A DNA stretch of 59,654 nt from Caulobacter sp. GTDB lineage: Bacteria > Pseudomonadota > Alphaproteobacteria > Caulobacterales > Caulobacteraceae. The first letter of the stretch is position 1; every line of letters starts with the position of its first letter. The notes beneath the pieces are model-generated. The model saw only the letters and a program-made list of their open reading frames with translations. It did no database searches and was not told where the DNA came from. Location of the stretch: contig JAGHZU010000012.1 of assembly GCA_017745235.1 (NCBI GenBank), positions 128,465-188,118 on the forward strand. Reading direction: 5' to 3'. This document shows, piece by piece, positions 49,380-58,421 of this stretch. Both the position numbers and the translations under genes were made by a program.

Positions 49380-50606
49380 TCAGGCCGCGCTGTCGTTGAA
49401 CGCGGCGTAGACCAGCGTGCGCAGCTCGCGACGGATGGGATAGGCCGACGACGGGGTCAACTGGGTCATGAAGACCACCGCCAGGTCCTCGACCGGATCG
49501 ATCCAGAACGCCGTCGAGGCCATGCCGCCCCAGAAGTATTCGCCATGGCTGCCAATGTTGCGCGTGCGGGCCTGGTCGACGGTCATGGCGAAGCCCAGGC
49601 CGAAGCCCAGCCCCTCGAACACCGCCTCGCTGAACAGCGACTTCGACAGCTGGGTCAGCTCCAGCCCGCCAGGCAGGTGGTTCATGGTCATCAGTTTCAG
49701 CGTCTTGGGGCTGACGATCCGCACGCCGTCCAGCTCGCCGCCGTTCAGCAGCATGCGGCAGAAGCGCATGTAGTCGTCGGCTGTCGACACCAGCCCCCCG
49801 CCGCCCGACTTCACCGACGGATCCCTTAGGAAGCGGCTGGTCTCCGGATCGTCCAGCAGCACCACCTCGCCCTTGGGGGTCAGGGTGTAGCAGGCCGTGA
49901 AGCGATGGCGCTGGTCCTCGGGCACGAAGAAGCCGGTGTCGACCATCTTCAGCGGCTCGAAGATGCGGGTCTTCAGGAACACGTCGAACGGCTGGCCCGA
50001 GATCGCCTCGACCAGATAACCGACCACGTCGGTGGCCACCGAATAGTTCCAGGCCTCGCCCGGACTGAACTCAAGCGGGATCGTGCCCAGGGTGTCGACG
50101 AAGGCCTGGAGCCCGCCCTCGCTGTCCACCCCGTCCAGCTTGAGCTTGCGATAGGCCGCGTCGACGTTGGAGCGCTGCTGGAAGCCGTAGGTCAGGCCCG
50201 AGGTGTGGCGCAGCAGGTCGATGACCCGCATTGGCTCGCTGGCCGGCTTGGTCAGGAAGGCCCCGGCCACGCCCGCCTGGAAGACGCCCAGGCCGCGCCA
50301 GGAGGGGATGTAGCGGTGCACCGGGTCTTCCAGCGCGACCTTGCCCTCCTCGACCAGCATCATCAGGGCGATCGAGGTGATGGGCTTGGTCATCGAATAG
50401 ATGCGGAAGAGGCTGTCGGCCGCCAGGGGCTTGCCGCGCTCCTTGTCGGCGGAACCCAGCACCGCCTGGTGGGCCAGCTGGCCGCGCCGCCACACCTGGA
50501 CCTGGGCGCAGGGCAGCTTGCCCGTGTCGAGGTAGCGTTCCTGGATGAAGGCGTCGATGCGCTTCAGTCGGTCCGACGACAGACCAACGGCTTCCGGCGT
50601 ACTCAA
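49380..50606 (-). CDS. Beta-lactamase-fold serine hydrolase (family VIII esterase-like)
   Basis: A 408-residue class C-type hydrolase: S71-x-x-K74 in RIYSMTKPI, the Y188-x-x motif in NYSVATDVVGY, and a GSHGEYFWGG region in place of the KTG box. No signal peptide; the protein is cytoplasmic or uses another route. Such enzymes hydrolyse esters or beta-lactams. I start at the TTG at 50606 with AGGAGG eight bases upstream; the frame is open earlier but is Arg-rich non-protein-like. Single leftward gene. Confidence 0.9.
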   Translation of the reverse strand: MSTPEAVGLSSDRLKRIDAFIQERYLDTGKLPCAQVQVWRRGQLAHQAVLGSADKERGKPLAADSLFRIYSMTKPITSIALMMLVEEGKVALEDPVHRYIPSWRGLGVFQAGVAGAFLTKPASEPMRVIDLLRHTSGLTYGFQQRSNVDAAYRKLKLDGVDSEGGLQAFVDTLGTIPLEFSPGEAWNYSVATDVVGYLVEAISGQPFDVFLKTRIFEPLKMVDTGFFVPEDQRHRFTACYTLTPKGEVVLLDDPETSRFLRDPSVKSGGGGLVSTADDYMRFCRMLLNGGELDGVRIVSPKTLKLMTMNHLPGGLELTQLSKSLFSEAVFEGLGFGLGFAMTVDQARTRNIGSHGEYFWGGMASTAFWIDPVEDLAVVFMTQLTPSSAYPIRRELRTLVYAAFNDSAA

Positions 50607-50920
50607 GTTCGAATCCTCCTGCCGCCGCCGCGAAGGGGGCCGGCGCTGTTGCTTTTGGCGCGGATCCGCACCGCGCATCTCGATTGAAAACTAGGGAGCG
50701 CCCCTCGGCAAGCGCTTGAGCGACAAGGTGCGGGACGTTCCACCCGTTCGAACCGCCACCTCTTCGCCGTACTCCCGCAATACGTCGGCAAGATTCCGCG
50801 CCCACGAAAGAGGCGCCTGGCCGGGCCTGCGCGCCTTGTGGACGCCGGGCGGCTTCCTAAATTGGACCAGGCGGTCCAAGGGAGCGGCGCGCCGCGTGGA
50901 TTTTGGGGGCTTTGGCAGTC
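50607..50920. other. Intergenic region between the esterase and TetR genes (314 bp)
   Basis: Divergent promoter region. It holds a perfect palindrome at 50862-50879 near the TetR start. A T-loop-like GTTCGAATCC at 50607-50616 has no tRNA stems around it. No gene seen. Confidence 0.6.
50862..50879. promoter_or_regulatory. Operator-like palindrome TTGGACC-N4-GGTCCAA upstream of the TetR gene
   Basis: 7-bp perfect arms with a 4-base centre (18 bp), 41 bases upstream of the TetR start. Typical size and position for a TetR-family autoregulation site. The arms match no other site I noticed in the window. Confidence 0.55.
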
Positions 50921-52156
50921 ATGGACGATGGTCGGATCGCGAGCCCCGCGACGGAACGCTACGCCAAGAAGAAGGAAGCCATCCTGGCGGCCGCCACGGC
51001 GATCCTGAACCGCCAGGGCGTCAAGGGCATGACCCTGGCCGACGTGGCCGCCAAGGTCGGGCTGATCACCACCAGCGTCACCTATTACTACCGCAAGAAG
51101 GACGACCTGGCCGCCGCCTGCTTCATGCGTGGCCTGGAGCGTTTCGAGGCCATGGTCGACGAGGCCGGCCGCGCCGATCGCCCGCAGGACAGGCTGCTGC
51201 GTTTCCTGGACCTGTACCTGGACCTGCACCGCCGCGTGCGCCTGGGCGAGGCTACGCCCCTGACCAGCTTCACCGAGATGCGGGCCCTGAAGGAGCCCCT
51301 GCGCGGCTCGGTCCAGGGCGCGTTCAACGACCTGTTCCGGCGGGTGCGCGGCTTCTTCGAGGGCCAGGCCTTCGACCACCTGGACAAGCGCGAGCGCAAC
51401 GCCCGCACCCACCTGCTGCTGGAGCAGGTGTTCTGGTCCAGCTCGTGGCTGCGCCGCTACGACACCGACGACTACGACCGCGTACGCGACAAGATGTACG
51501 ACATCCTGGTCAACGGCCTTGCGCCGGCGGCCGGCGCGCGCGACTGGGCGCCCGCCGCCCTGCCCGACCCCACGCCCGAGGCGCCCGAGGGCCAGGACTG
51601 GCGCGAGACCTTCCTGGTGGCCGCCACGCGACTGATCAACCAGCGCGGCTATCGCGGGGCCTCGGTCGAGGACATCTCGGCCCAGCTGAACGTCACCAAG
51701 GGTTCGTTCTACCATCACCACGAGGACAAGGACGCCCTGGTGGTGGAGTGCTTCGAGCGCACCTTCGCCGTCACCCGCAAGGCCCAGGCCGACGCCCGCA
51801 AGACGGCCGGCGACAGCTGGGACCAGCTGTCGGCCGCCACCGCCGCCCTGGTCGAGTATCAGCTGTCGGACCACGGTCCGCTGCTGCGCGCCTCGTCGAT
51901 GGGCGCCCTGCCGATCGAGATCCGCCACGAGATGGTCCAGGGCTACAACCGGGGCTCCGAGCGCTTCGCCGCCATCATCTCCGACGGCGTCGCCGAGGGC
52001 TCGATCCGCGCGGTCGATCCGATGATCGCCGCCCACATGATCAACTCCATGCTCAACGCCGCCGCGTCGCTGGGCGTATGGGTGCCGGGCCTGGAACGCG
52101 AAGAAGCGGCCCGGCTGTTCGCCAGGCCGCTTCTGATGGGGGTGTTGGCGAAATAG
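50921..52156 (+). CDS. Transcriptional regulator with two TetR halves
   Basis: A 411-residue protein with two complete TetR-like units: the first HTH at about residues 15-60 (KKEAILAAATAILNRQGVKG; TSVTYYYRKKDDL), the second at about 225-275 (TFLVAATRLINQRGYRGASVEDISA; TKGSFYHHHEDKDAL), each followed by a helical ligand domain. A typical TetR protein is ~200 residues and dimerises; this is a single-chain double. The start is the ATG at 50921, with a G-rich stretch upstream. It is convergent with the TonB receptor gene. Confidence 0.88.
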   Translation: MDDGRIASPATERYAKKKEAILAAATAILNRQGVKGMTLADVAAKVGLITTSVTYYYRKKDDLAAACFMRGLERFEAMVDEAGRADRPQDRLLRFLDLYLDLHRRVRLGEATPLTSFTEMRALKEPLRGSVQGAFNDLFRRVRGFFEGQAFDHLDKRERNARTHLLLEQVFWSSSWLRRYDTDDYDRVRDKMYDILVNGLAPAAGARDWAPAALPDPTPEAPEGQDWRETFLVAATRLINQRGYRGASVEDISAQLNVTKGSFYHHHEDKDALVVECFERTFAVTRKAQADARKTAGDSWDQLSAATAALVEYQLSDHGPLLRASSMGALPIEIRHEMVQGYNRGSERFAAIISDGVAEGSIRAVDPMIAAHMINSMLNAAASLGVWVPGLEREEAARLFARPLLMGVLAK

Positions 52157-52174
52157 TTCGCCCCACTCCCGGCG

Positions 52175-55100
52175 CTAGAACTTCTTGCGCACCGCGAACT
52201 TGTAGGTCCGGCCCAACGGGTCGCCCGTGAATGGGTCGTAGCCCAAGTCCAAGCGCGCGTAGGACGGATCCTTGTCGAAGAGGTTGGTCACCGCCATCGT
52301 CAGGGTGGTGTCCCAGGGCAGGAAGACGCGATAGGCCAGGTCGGTCAGAACCTGGGCGTCGATCTTCTTCCCGGCCGAGACGGTGACCCCCGCGCCCGTG
52401 GAGTCCTTGTAGGCGTTGGTCGCGAACGGCGCGGTGCGCTGGTCCTCGTAGCTGTCGATGTAGTGGACGGTCAGGCGCACGTTATGCGGCCCCTTCGTCC
52501 ATTCGGCGTAGACGTCGCCCTTCCACTGCGGGATCGGCACGACCGTGGTCTGGTAGTTGAGCAGGCCGACCGCGTCGAAGGCCGGGGCCACCAGCACGCC
52601 CTCCACCATTTGCGCGGCGACCTTGTACTCCTGGATGTAGGTGGCGTTGCCGCCCACGCCCAGGTCGCCGCCGAGCACGCTGCGGAAGGTGTAGTCGGCC
52701 GAGAAGTCGAAGCCCGAATTCTTCACGGCCGGACCGTTGACGTAATAGGTCTTGAGCCGCGCCAGGGAGGAGATGGTGTTGCAGTTGGTGCTGAAGGTGA
52801 AGCGGGCCTGCAGGGCCGCGTAGGCGGGCGCGCCGCAGTTGTTGGGTCCCGTCGCTCCGTTCGGATAGAGAGCCGAGACCATGCCGGCCACCGGCTCGGC
52901 CACGATCGGATTGTCGAAGTCGAACCGGAAGTAGTCGATGCTGCCCCGGAACTCGCCGGCCTTGAAAAGCAGGCCCAGATTGTAGGTGTCGGCCTTTTCG
53001 GGCGCGAGGTTGGGATTGCCGTAGATGTCGACGGCCCGGAAGACGCCCAGGATGCCCTGCAGCGAGGTGACCGACGAGGTGACCAGTTGCGGGTCGGGCG
53101 GACCGCGGAAGGTCGAGCCGGCCGAGCCGCGAATGGCCAGCCACGGCAGGGCCTGCCAGCGGGCCGAGATCTTGGGATTGAACGTCGAGCCCGTCGCGCC
53201 GCCATAGTCCTCGTAGCGGGCGGCGGCCTGCACCTGGAAGTCCTCGGTGACCGGCAGCGACAGCTCGCCGAACGCGGCCATCACATCGCTCTGCTTGTCG
53301 GACTCCGTGCCCACGCCCAGGAACATGAAGGGGCCGTTGCGGACCGAGCCCGTGCAGGTGGTCACACCGAAGTCCGGCGTGTTGACGCACGGATTGATCG
53401 CCGCATTGCTGATGTCGTTGTAATCGGCCTTGAAGTAGGTGCGCCGGTATTGGGCCCCGGCGGCCCAGGCGATGTCGCCGCCCGGCAGGCTGATGTTGGT
53501 CTTGCCGTTCAGCACCGCCTCGCCGACGAACAATCGCGAAGACTGTTTGGTCGACAGCTTCTGGAAGAACCAGCGGGTGACTTCCTCGCTGTTGGCCAGG
53601 GCGGCGTTGTAGCCCGGGTTCGCCTGGCCGGTGATGGCGTTGGCGGGAATGGCGTTGGCGAAGGGGTTGTAGAACAGGCAGCCGCCGACGCCCGGCGTGC
53701 CCTGGATCCCGGGCGTGTTGGGATCCGTGTCGCAGCGCGGCCCGCCCAGGCCGCGCAGGGCCAGCTCGAACCGATTGACCAGGGTGTCGTAGCCGGTGCG
53801 GATCCCGACCTCCTGCGAGTAGGTCAGGGCCACGTTCCAGCCGATGCCGTTGTCGAACTCGCCCGACAGGTCGCCCGACACCCGGAAGGCGTCGAACGAG
53901 CGCGCGCCGATCGAGGGGCCGTAACCGAAGGCCGGGTTGCCGCCCAGGCCGTAGGGCCGGTTGGCCGCGTTGATCGCTCCGCCGGCCAGCACGGTCGAGG
54001 GCACGGTGGTCGTGGCCCCGGTGACCAGGCTGGTGGTGGTGATCGTGGGGTTGGCCGCCATGAAGGCGATAAGGCCCGGATTGTTCGCCGGCACGTAGTA
54101 GCGCCCCACCAGAGACGGCGCCGCGGCCACCTCGGCGGTCGGCACCGCCAGGGCGGCGTAGGAGGGCGAGGTGTTCCAGTCGGGCACGTCGGTGTGCGCG
54201 TACAGCAGCTCGGCGTGGAACTTGGTCTTGGCCGACAGGTCGGCGTTGACCTCGCTATAGACCTGGATGGCGTCCTGCTTCTCGACCAGGTTGTCGAACG
54301 GCGTGTAGTGCCAGTAGCAGACCGGCGTCAGGCCGCTGAAGCCCGGCGTGCCGCCAAGGGGCGCGCAGCTGGGGTCGCGAAAGCCCGTCGTGGGGGCGGC
54401 CGCGGGGATGAAGGTCGAGGGATTGCCCGCCGCCGACCAGCCCGCCTCGGGATTGACCAGGTAGGGCTGGTTGGCCCAGTCGCGGTCTGCGACGCTGAGC
54501 TTGGAGCGGTGCTGCCAGCCGATGCTGGCCAGCAGGTTGGCGTTGTCCCAGACCTTGCCGTAGGTGACGTTCAGGCCGTAGTCGCCCTTGGATCCGTCGA
54601 TGAAGCGGTAGTCGGCGCCGGCCTCCAGGCCATTGAAGTTCTTCTTGGTGATGAAGTTGACCACCCCCGCTATGGCGTCCGAGCCGTAGGTGGCGGCCGC
54701 CCCGTCCTTCAGCACCTCGATCCGACCCACGGCCGCGCCGGGGATGATGTTGGTGTCCACGATCCCCGCCCCGGCCGCGGCCAGGGGGTTGATGGCCAGG
54801 CGGCGGCCGTTCAGCAGCACCAGGGTGCGCTGCGAGCCCAGGCCCCGCAGGTTGACCGAGCCCGAACCTTCCGAGCCCTGGGCGCGGCTGTCGAACTGGT
54901 TGGTGTCGCCCAGCACGCCGTTCGAGACCGGCAAGGCCTTCAGCAGCTCCACGGTCGAGGGCGAGCCTCGTTTTTGCAGCTCTTCCACCCCCACCACGTC
55001 GACGGGCAAGGCCGCGTCCTCTGGGGTGCCCTTGATGAACGAGCCAGTGACGATGACTTCCTCGACCTCGACGGGCCCCTGGTCGTTCGACGGTTTGGTC

Positions 55101-55180
55101 TGGGAATGGGCGGCGCCGGCGGTCATGGCCAGGCCGAGCGCTAGGGCCGAGCCCCCGCGCAGGAACAGGGTTCTTCTCAT
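52175..55180 (-). CDS. TonB-dependent outer-membrane receptor
   Basis: A 1001-residue receptor: signal peptide (about 1-26), TonB box EVIVTG (41-46), plug domain (VDVVGVEELQKRGSPS, RGLGSQRTLVLLNGRRL, GAAATYGSDAIAGVVNFITKK) and a 22-strand barrel region ending in the aromatic FAVRKKF. It resembles the Caulobacter-type family of peptide/sugar/siderophore receptors; no ligand is shown. I start at the ATG at 55180, with GGGAGGGAAG upstream. Unlike many Caulobacter receptor genes, no transport partner or hydrolase lies directly behind it. Confidence 0.94.
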   Translation of the reverse strand: MRRTLFLRGGSALALGLAMTAGAAHSQTKPSNDQGPVEVEEVIVTGSFIKGTPEDAALPVDVVGVEELQKRGSPSTVELLKALPVSNGVLGDTNQFDSRAQGSEGSGSVNLRGLGSQRTLVLLNGRRLAINPLAAAGAGIVDTNIIPGAAVGRIEVLKDGAAATYGSDAIAGVVNFITKKNFNGLEAGADYRFIDGSKGDYGLNVTYGKVWDNANLLASIGWQHRSKLSVADRDWANQPYLVNPEAGWSAAGNPSTFIPAAAPTTGFRDPSCAPLGGTPGFSGLTPVCYWHYTPFDNLVEKQDAIQVYSEVNADLSAKTKFHAELLYAHTDVPDWNTSPSYAALAVPTAEVAAAPSLVGRYYVPANNPGLIAFMAANPTITTTSLVTGATTTVPSTVLAGGAINAANRPYGLGGNPAFGYGPSIGARSFDAFRVSGDLSGEFDNGIGWNVALTYSQEVGIRTGYDTLVNRFELALRGLGGPRCDTDPNTPGIQGTPGVGGCLFYNPFANAIPANAITGQANPGYNAALANSEEVTRWFFQKLSTKQSSRLFVGEAVLNGKTNISLPGGDIAWAAGAQYRRTYFKADYNDISNAAINPCVNTPDFGVTTCTGSVRNGPFMFLGVGTESDKQSDVMAAFGELSLPVTEDFQVQAAARYEDYGGATGSTFNPKISARWQALPWLAIRGSAGSTFRGPPDPQLVTSSVTSLQGILGVFRAVDIYGNPNLAPEKADTYNLGLLFKAGEFRGSIDYFRFDFDNPIVAEPVAGMVSALYPNGATGPNNCGAPAYAALQARFTFSTNCNTISSLARLKTYYVNGPAVKNSGFDFSADYTFRSVLGGDLGVGGNATYIQEYKVAAQMVEGVLVAPAFDAVGLLNYQTTVVPIPQWKGDVYAEWTKGPHNVRLTVHYIDSYEDQRTAPFATNAYKDSTGAGVTVSAGKKIDAQVLTDLAYRVFLPWDTTLTMAVTNLFDKDPSYARLDLGYDPFTGDPLGRTYKFAVRKKF

Positions 55181-55842
55181 GGGTCTTCCCTCCCGGTCTG
55201 CTTGTTTTTGCGTGCAGGTTCTTGGGCGGTCGGAAGATCTCAGTCGGCGGCGCGCGTCACACGGCGTCGACCGGCGCAAACCCTCGCGGCGGCGGCCGCG
55301 CGGCGGCCGCTCAACGGGTTTCGAAACTCCAAGATGCGTGTCTACTCGCCAACAACCTCAGGATCCCCCTCGGCCTGGTATCTGAAAGACTTCACTATTG
55401 TTCCGCTTGTCCGTGCGGCTCGGCGGACGACCCACGAGAGTCGAACGCCTGTTTCGATGATGCGGTATGTTTTCACGTCGCGTCAACCGGAGCCTTGCGG
55501 CCCTTTTGGAAGCGGGCCCGGCCGGAGCGATCTGCGCGCGCCCTCGACACGATCTCCACGCTTCGGCGCCAGAAAGCGCCGCCGAATGTCGGAACGGCGA
55601 GGCCTGGTTCGTCATCAAGCGAAACCCGGCCGCCACGCGGCCGTTCCGTGTGCGGCGCCAAGCCGGATCGAGCCGAGGATCGAAAGCAGGATGTCGAAGA
55701 ACCGGCCGCGCAACCGGCTTGGGGTGAAATTGTCGTCTCGTCCAATCGGGCCGGGGCCTTTTTTCTCGCCGTCCCAGACCTTAAGTGAGCGAACAACGAT
55801 CGCTGGCCTCTCCAGGGCGATCGCCAATCGGGGTGCCTATTC
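55181..55842. other. Long intergenic region between the TonB receptor and efflux operon (662 bp)
   Basis: Divergent promoter region with no protein-coding structure I trust; several overlapping frames are open in both directions but their residues are Arg/Pro-rich and lack family signatures. Near the right end an imperfect inverted repeat (55797-55823, GATCGC arms) sits 20 bases upstream of the efflux start and could be an operator. Confidence 0.5.
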
Positions 55843-57345
55843 ATGAGTTTCGCCGCGACCGGAGCGTCCTTGCGCCTTCGGCCCATCGACGTCCGCCGAG
55901 CCGCCCTGCTGGCCGCGACCGCCCTGGCCCTGGGCGCCTGCGTGCACACGCCCCGCCCCACGCCCGACACCCGCCTGCCGGCCGCCTACGAGGCGCCTGC
56001 GGGCGCGGCCCTGCCCGACCAGGCGCTGGACCGGTGGTGGACCGGCTTCAACGATCCGCAACTGACCGCCCTGATCGAGACGGCCCTGGAGAAGGCGCCC
56101 GACGCCCGCACCGCCCAGGCCGTGCTGGACGAGGCCCGCGCCTCGCGCCGCAGCCAGATCCGCCAGCTCTACATCCCGCAGACGCCCCTGAAGGGCAACG
56201 CCAGCAAGACCCACACCAAGATCCTCGACAACAGCGGCGCCGCCGGCTTCACCCAAGGCGGCGACAGCGAAAGCTACGGGGTCAATTTCGACGTCTCCTG
56301 GGAGCTGGACCTGTGGGGCCGCCGCGCCGCCGCCCGCCAGGTGGTCGACAACGACCTGGCCGCCGCCCGCTTCGCCTATGAGGGCGCTCGCGCCTCGCTG
56401 GCCGCCCAGGTGGCCCAGTCGTATTTCGAGGCGCGCGGCCTGGCCGTCCAGCTGGACGACGCCCGCGAAACCGCCCGCATCAACGGCTCGTTGCGCGACT
56501 TCGCCACCAAGAAGGCCGCCGCCGGCCTGATCGCCACGTCCGAGGCCGACCGCGCCGAGGCCGACCAGGCCCAGAGCCTGGCCCAGGTGGCCGACCTTGA
56601 AGGCCAGCTGACGGCCGCCCGCCGCACCTTGCTGATCCTGGTCGGCCGAGGCGTCGATCCGTTGGCCAGCCTGCCGGTCGACGCCACGCTGGACACGCCT
56701 CCGGCGATCCCCGCCACCGTGCCCGACGCTCTGCTGGCCCGGCGCCCCGACGTGCGCGAGGCCCAGGCCCGCCTGGCCTCGGCCGCGGGCAACCTGAAGA
56801 TCAACGAACTGGCCCTGCTGCCGACGCTGAACCTGACCCCTGGGATCGGCTGGAGCAAGAGCGTCTCCCCCGCCTTCCCCTTCGCGGGCGGCGGCGGCAG
56901 CAAGACCTCGACGACCAGTTCGGCCTGGACCCTGGGCGGCAACGTCTCGATCCCGGTGCTGAACATCCCCACCCTGCTGGCCGACATAGACGCCCAGAAC
57001 GCCCGCACGCGGCAGGCCGCCATCGCCTACGAAAAGGCCGTGCAGACCGCCTATGGCGAGGCCGAGAACGCCATGGCCCAGCTGGCCGCCGACCAGCGTC
57101 GCGTCGAAGCCCTGACAGGCGGCGAGGCCCGCGCCCGCCGCGCCTACGAGGCCGGCCGCAAGGGCTACGACCTGGGCCTCACCGACCTGACCACCACCCT
57201 CCAGTCCGAACAGTCCTGGCGCCTGACGCGCACGGCCCTGACCGGGGCCCGCACCCAGGCGCTGCTCCGCGCCGTCCAGGCCTACAAGGCGCTCGGCGGC
57301 GGCTGGTCGCCCGACAGCGTCCCCACCAAAGCTTCCTCGCGATGA
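55843..57345 (+). CDS. NodT-family RND outer-membrane factor (lipoprotein)
   Basis: A 500-residue OMF: lipobox LGAC with Cys33, two repeated helical domains (LDRWWTGFNDPQLTALIETALE; ARAASLAAQVAQSYFEARG-type repeats, LYIPQTPLKGNAS) and C-terminal SWRLTRTALTGARTQALLRAVQAYKALGGGW. This is the NodT/CusC type, forming a trimeric channel. First gene of the efflux operon; its stop overlaps the next ATG by 4 bases (ATGA). Confidence 0.93.
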   Translation: MSFAATGASLRLRPIDVRRAALLAATALALGACVHTPRPTPDTRLPAAYEAPAGAALPDQALDRWWTGFNDPQLTALIETALEKAPDARTAQAVLDEARASRRSQIRQLYIPQTPLKGNASKTHTKILDNSGAAGFTQGGDSESYGVNFDVSWELDLWGRRAAARQVVDNDLAAARFAYEGARASLAAQVAQSYFEARGLAVQLDDARETARINGSLRDFATKKAAAGLIATSEADRAEADQAQSLAQVADLEGQLTAARRTLLILVGRGVDPLASLPVDATLDTPPAIPATVPDALLARRPDVREAQARLASAAGNLKINELALLPTLNLTPGIGWSKSVSPAFPFAGGGGSKTSTTSSAWTLGGNVSIPVLNIPTLLADIDAQNARTRQAAIAYEKAVQTAYGEAENAMAQLAADQRRVEALTGGEARARRAYEAGRKGYDLGLTDLTTTLQSEQSWRLTRTALTGARTQALLRAVQAYKALGGGWSPDSVPTKASSR

Positions 57346-58421
57346 GACCCGCATCCATGACGACGACCCGCACCCGCTTCGCCGCCGCCCTGCTCATCGC
57401 GTCCGTCGGCCTCACGGCCTGCGGCGGAAAGAAGGACAAGGACCAGGCCAAGACCGCCCCGGCCGCCCAGACCCGCACGGTCAGCATCGGCGCGATCGAA
57501 AGCCGCCCGCTGGGCGGCGGGATCGAGGCCTCGGGCCTGCTGGTCTCCCGCGAGGAGGCCCAGGTGGGTTCGGAGCTTTCGGGCTACCGCGTCGCCCGCC
57601 TCTACGCCGACGAGGGCGACTGGGTTCGCGCCGGCCAGCCCCTGGTCCAGCTGGACGACACCCTGCTGCGCGCCCAGGTCGACCAGCAGGCCGCCGTGAC
57701 GGCCCAGGCCCAGGCCGAGGCCAAGCGCGTGGCGGGCCTCGACGGCCAGGGCGTGCTCAGCCAGGAGCAGATCGAGACCCGCCGCTTCCAGGCCAAGGCC
57801 CAGGAAGCGGCCCTGAAGGAGCTGCGCACCCGCGCGGCCCGCATGACCATCACCGCCCCCGTCTCCGGCCTGGTCCTGCAGCGTGGCGTGGCTCCGGGCC
57901 AGATCGCCGGCGGCGGGACCACCCCGTGGTTCAGCATCGCCCGCGACGGCCTGGTCGAGCTGGACGCCGAGGTCAACGAGGCCGACCTGGCGGGCGTCCG
58001 CGTGGGTCAGCCGGCCCAGGTGACCCTGCCGAGCGGCCAGTCGATCGCCGGCGTCGTGCGCCTGGTCAGTCCGCGCGTGGACAGCAACAGCCGCCTGGGC
58101 AAGGTGCGCGTGCGCCTGCCCGTGCGGCCCGACCTGCGCCCCGGCGGCTTTGGCCGCGCCAGCTTCGGCGCCTCGGGCGCGGCCGTCACCGCCGTGCCCG
58201 AAAGCGCCATCCGCTACGAAGCCGACGGCCTGTCGGTGATGACGGTCGACGCCCAGAACCGCGCCCACCAGGTTCCGATCAAGGTCGGCCAGAAGGGCGG
58301 CGGCTGGGCCCAGCTGGTCCAGGGCCCCGCCGCCGGAACGCGCGTGGTGCTAGGCGGCGCCTCGTTCGTGGCCGACGGCGACGTCGTGCGCCCCGCCTCC
58401 GACCAGAAGGCGCCCCGCTGA
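57342..58421 (+). CDS. RND efflux periplasmic adaptor (HlyD/AcrA-type lipoprotein)
   Basis: A 359-residue adaptor: lipobox LTAC with Cys27, the EAQVGSELSGYRVARLYADEGD lipoyl-domain start, a coiled coil, RMTITAPVSGLVLQRGV (the lipoyl return) and a beta-barrel with VRLVSPRVDSNSRLGKVRVR. It links the inner-membrane pump to the NodT channel. The stop overlaps the next gene's ATG by one base (TGATG). Confidence 0.93.
   Translation: MRPASMTTTRTRFAAALLIASVGLTACGGKKDKDQAKTAPAAQTRTVSIGAIESRPLGGGIEASGLLVSREEAQVGSELSGYRVARLYADEGDWVRAGQPLVQLDDTLLRAQVDQQAAVTAQAQAEAKRVAGLDGQGVLSQEQIETRRFQAKAQEAALKELRTRAARMTITAPVSGLVLQRGVAPGQIAGGGTTPWFSIARDGLVELDAEVNEADLAGVRVGQPAQVTLPSGQSIAGVVRLVSPRVDSNSRLGKVRVRLPVRPDLRPGGFGRASFGASGAAVTAVPESAIRYEADGLSVMTVDAQNRAHQVPIKVGQKGGGWAQLVQGPAAGTRVVLGGASFVADGDVVRPASDQKAPR

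Noticed and set aside
50607..50640. tRNA-like T loop GTTCGAATCC upstream of the esterase gene
   Set aside because: The stems on both sides are not complementary and no acceptor or D arm could be found; it overlaps the Shine-Dalgarno of the esterase.
52463..55144. Long open frame on the + strand, opposite the TonB receptor
   Set aside because: Antisense shadow of a gene with clear receptor motifs and a good ribosome site; composition (Val/Gly/Arg/Gln/His) is not protein-like.
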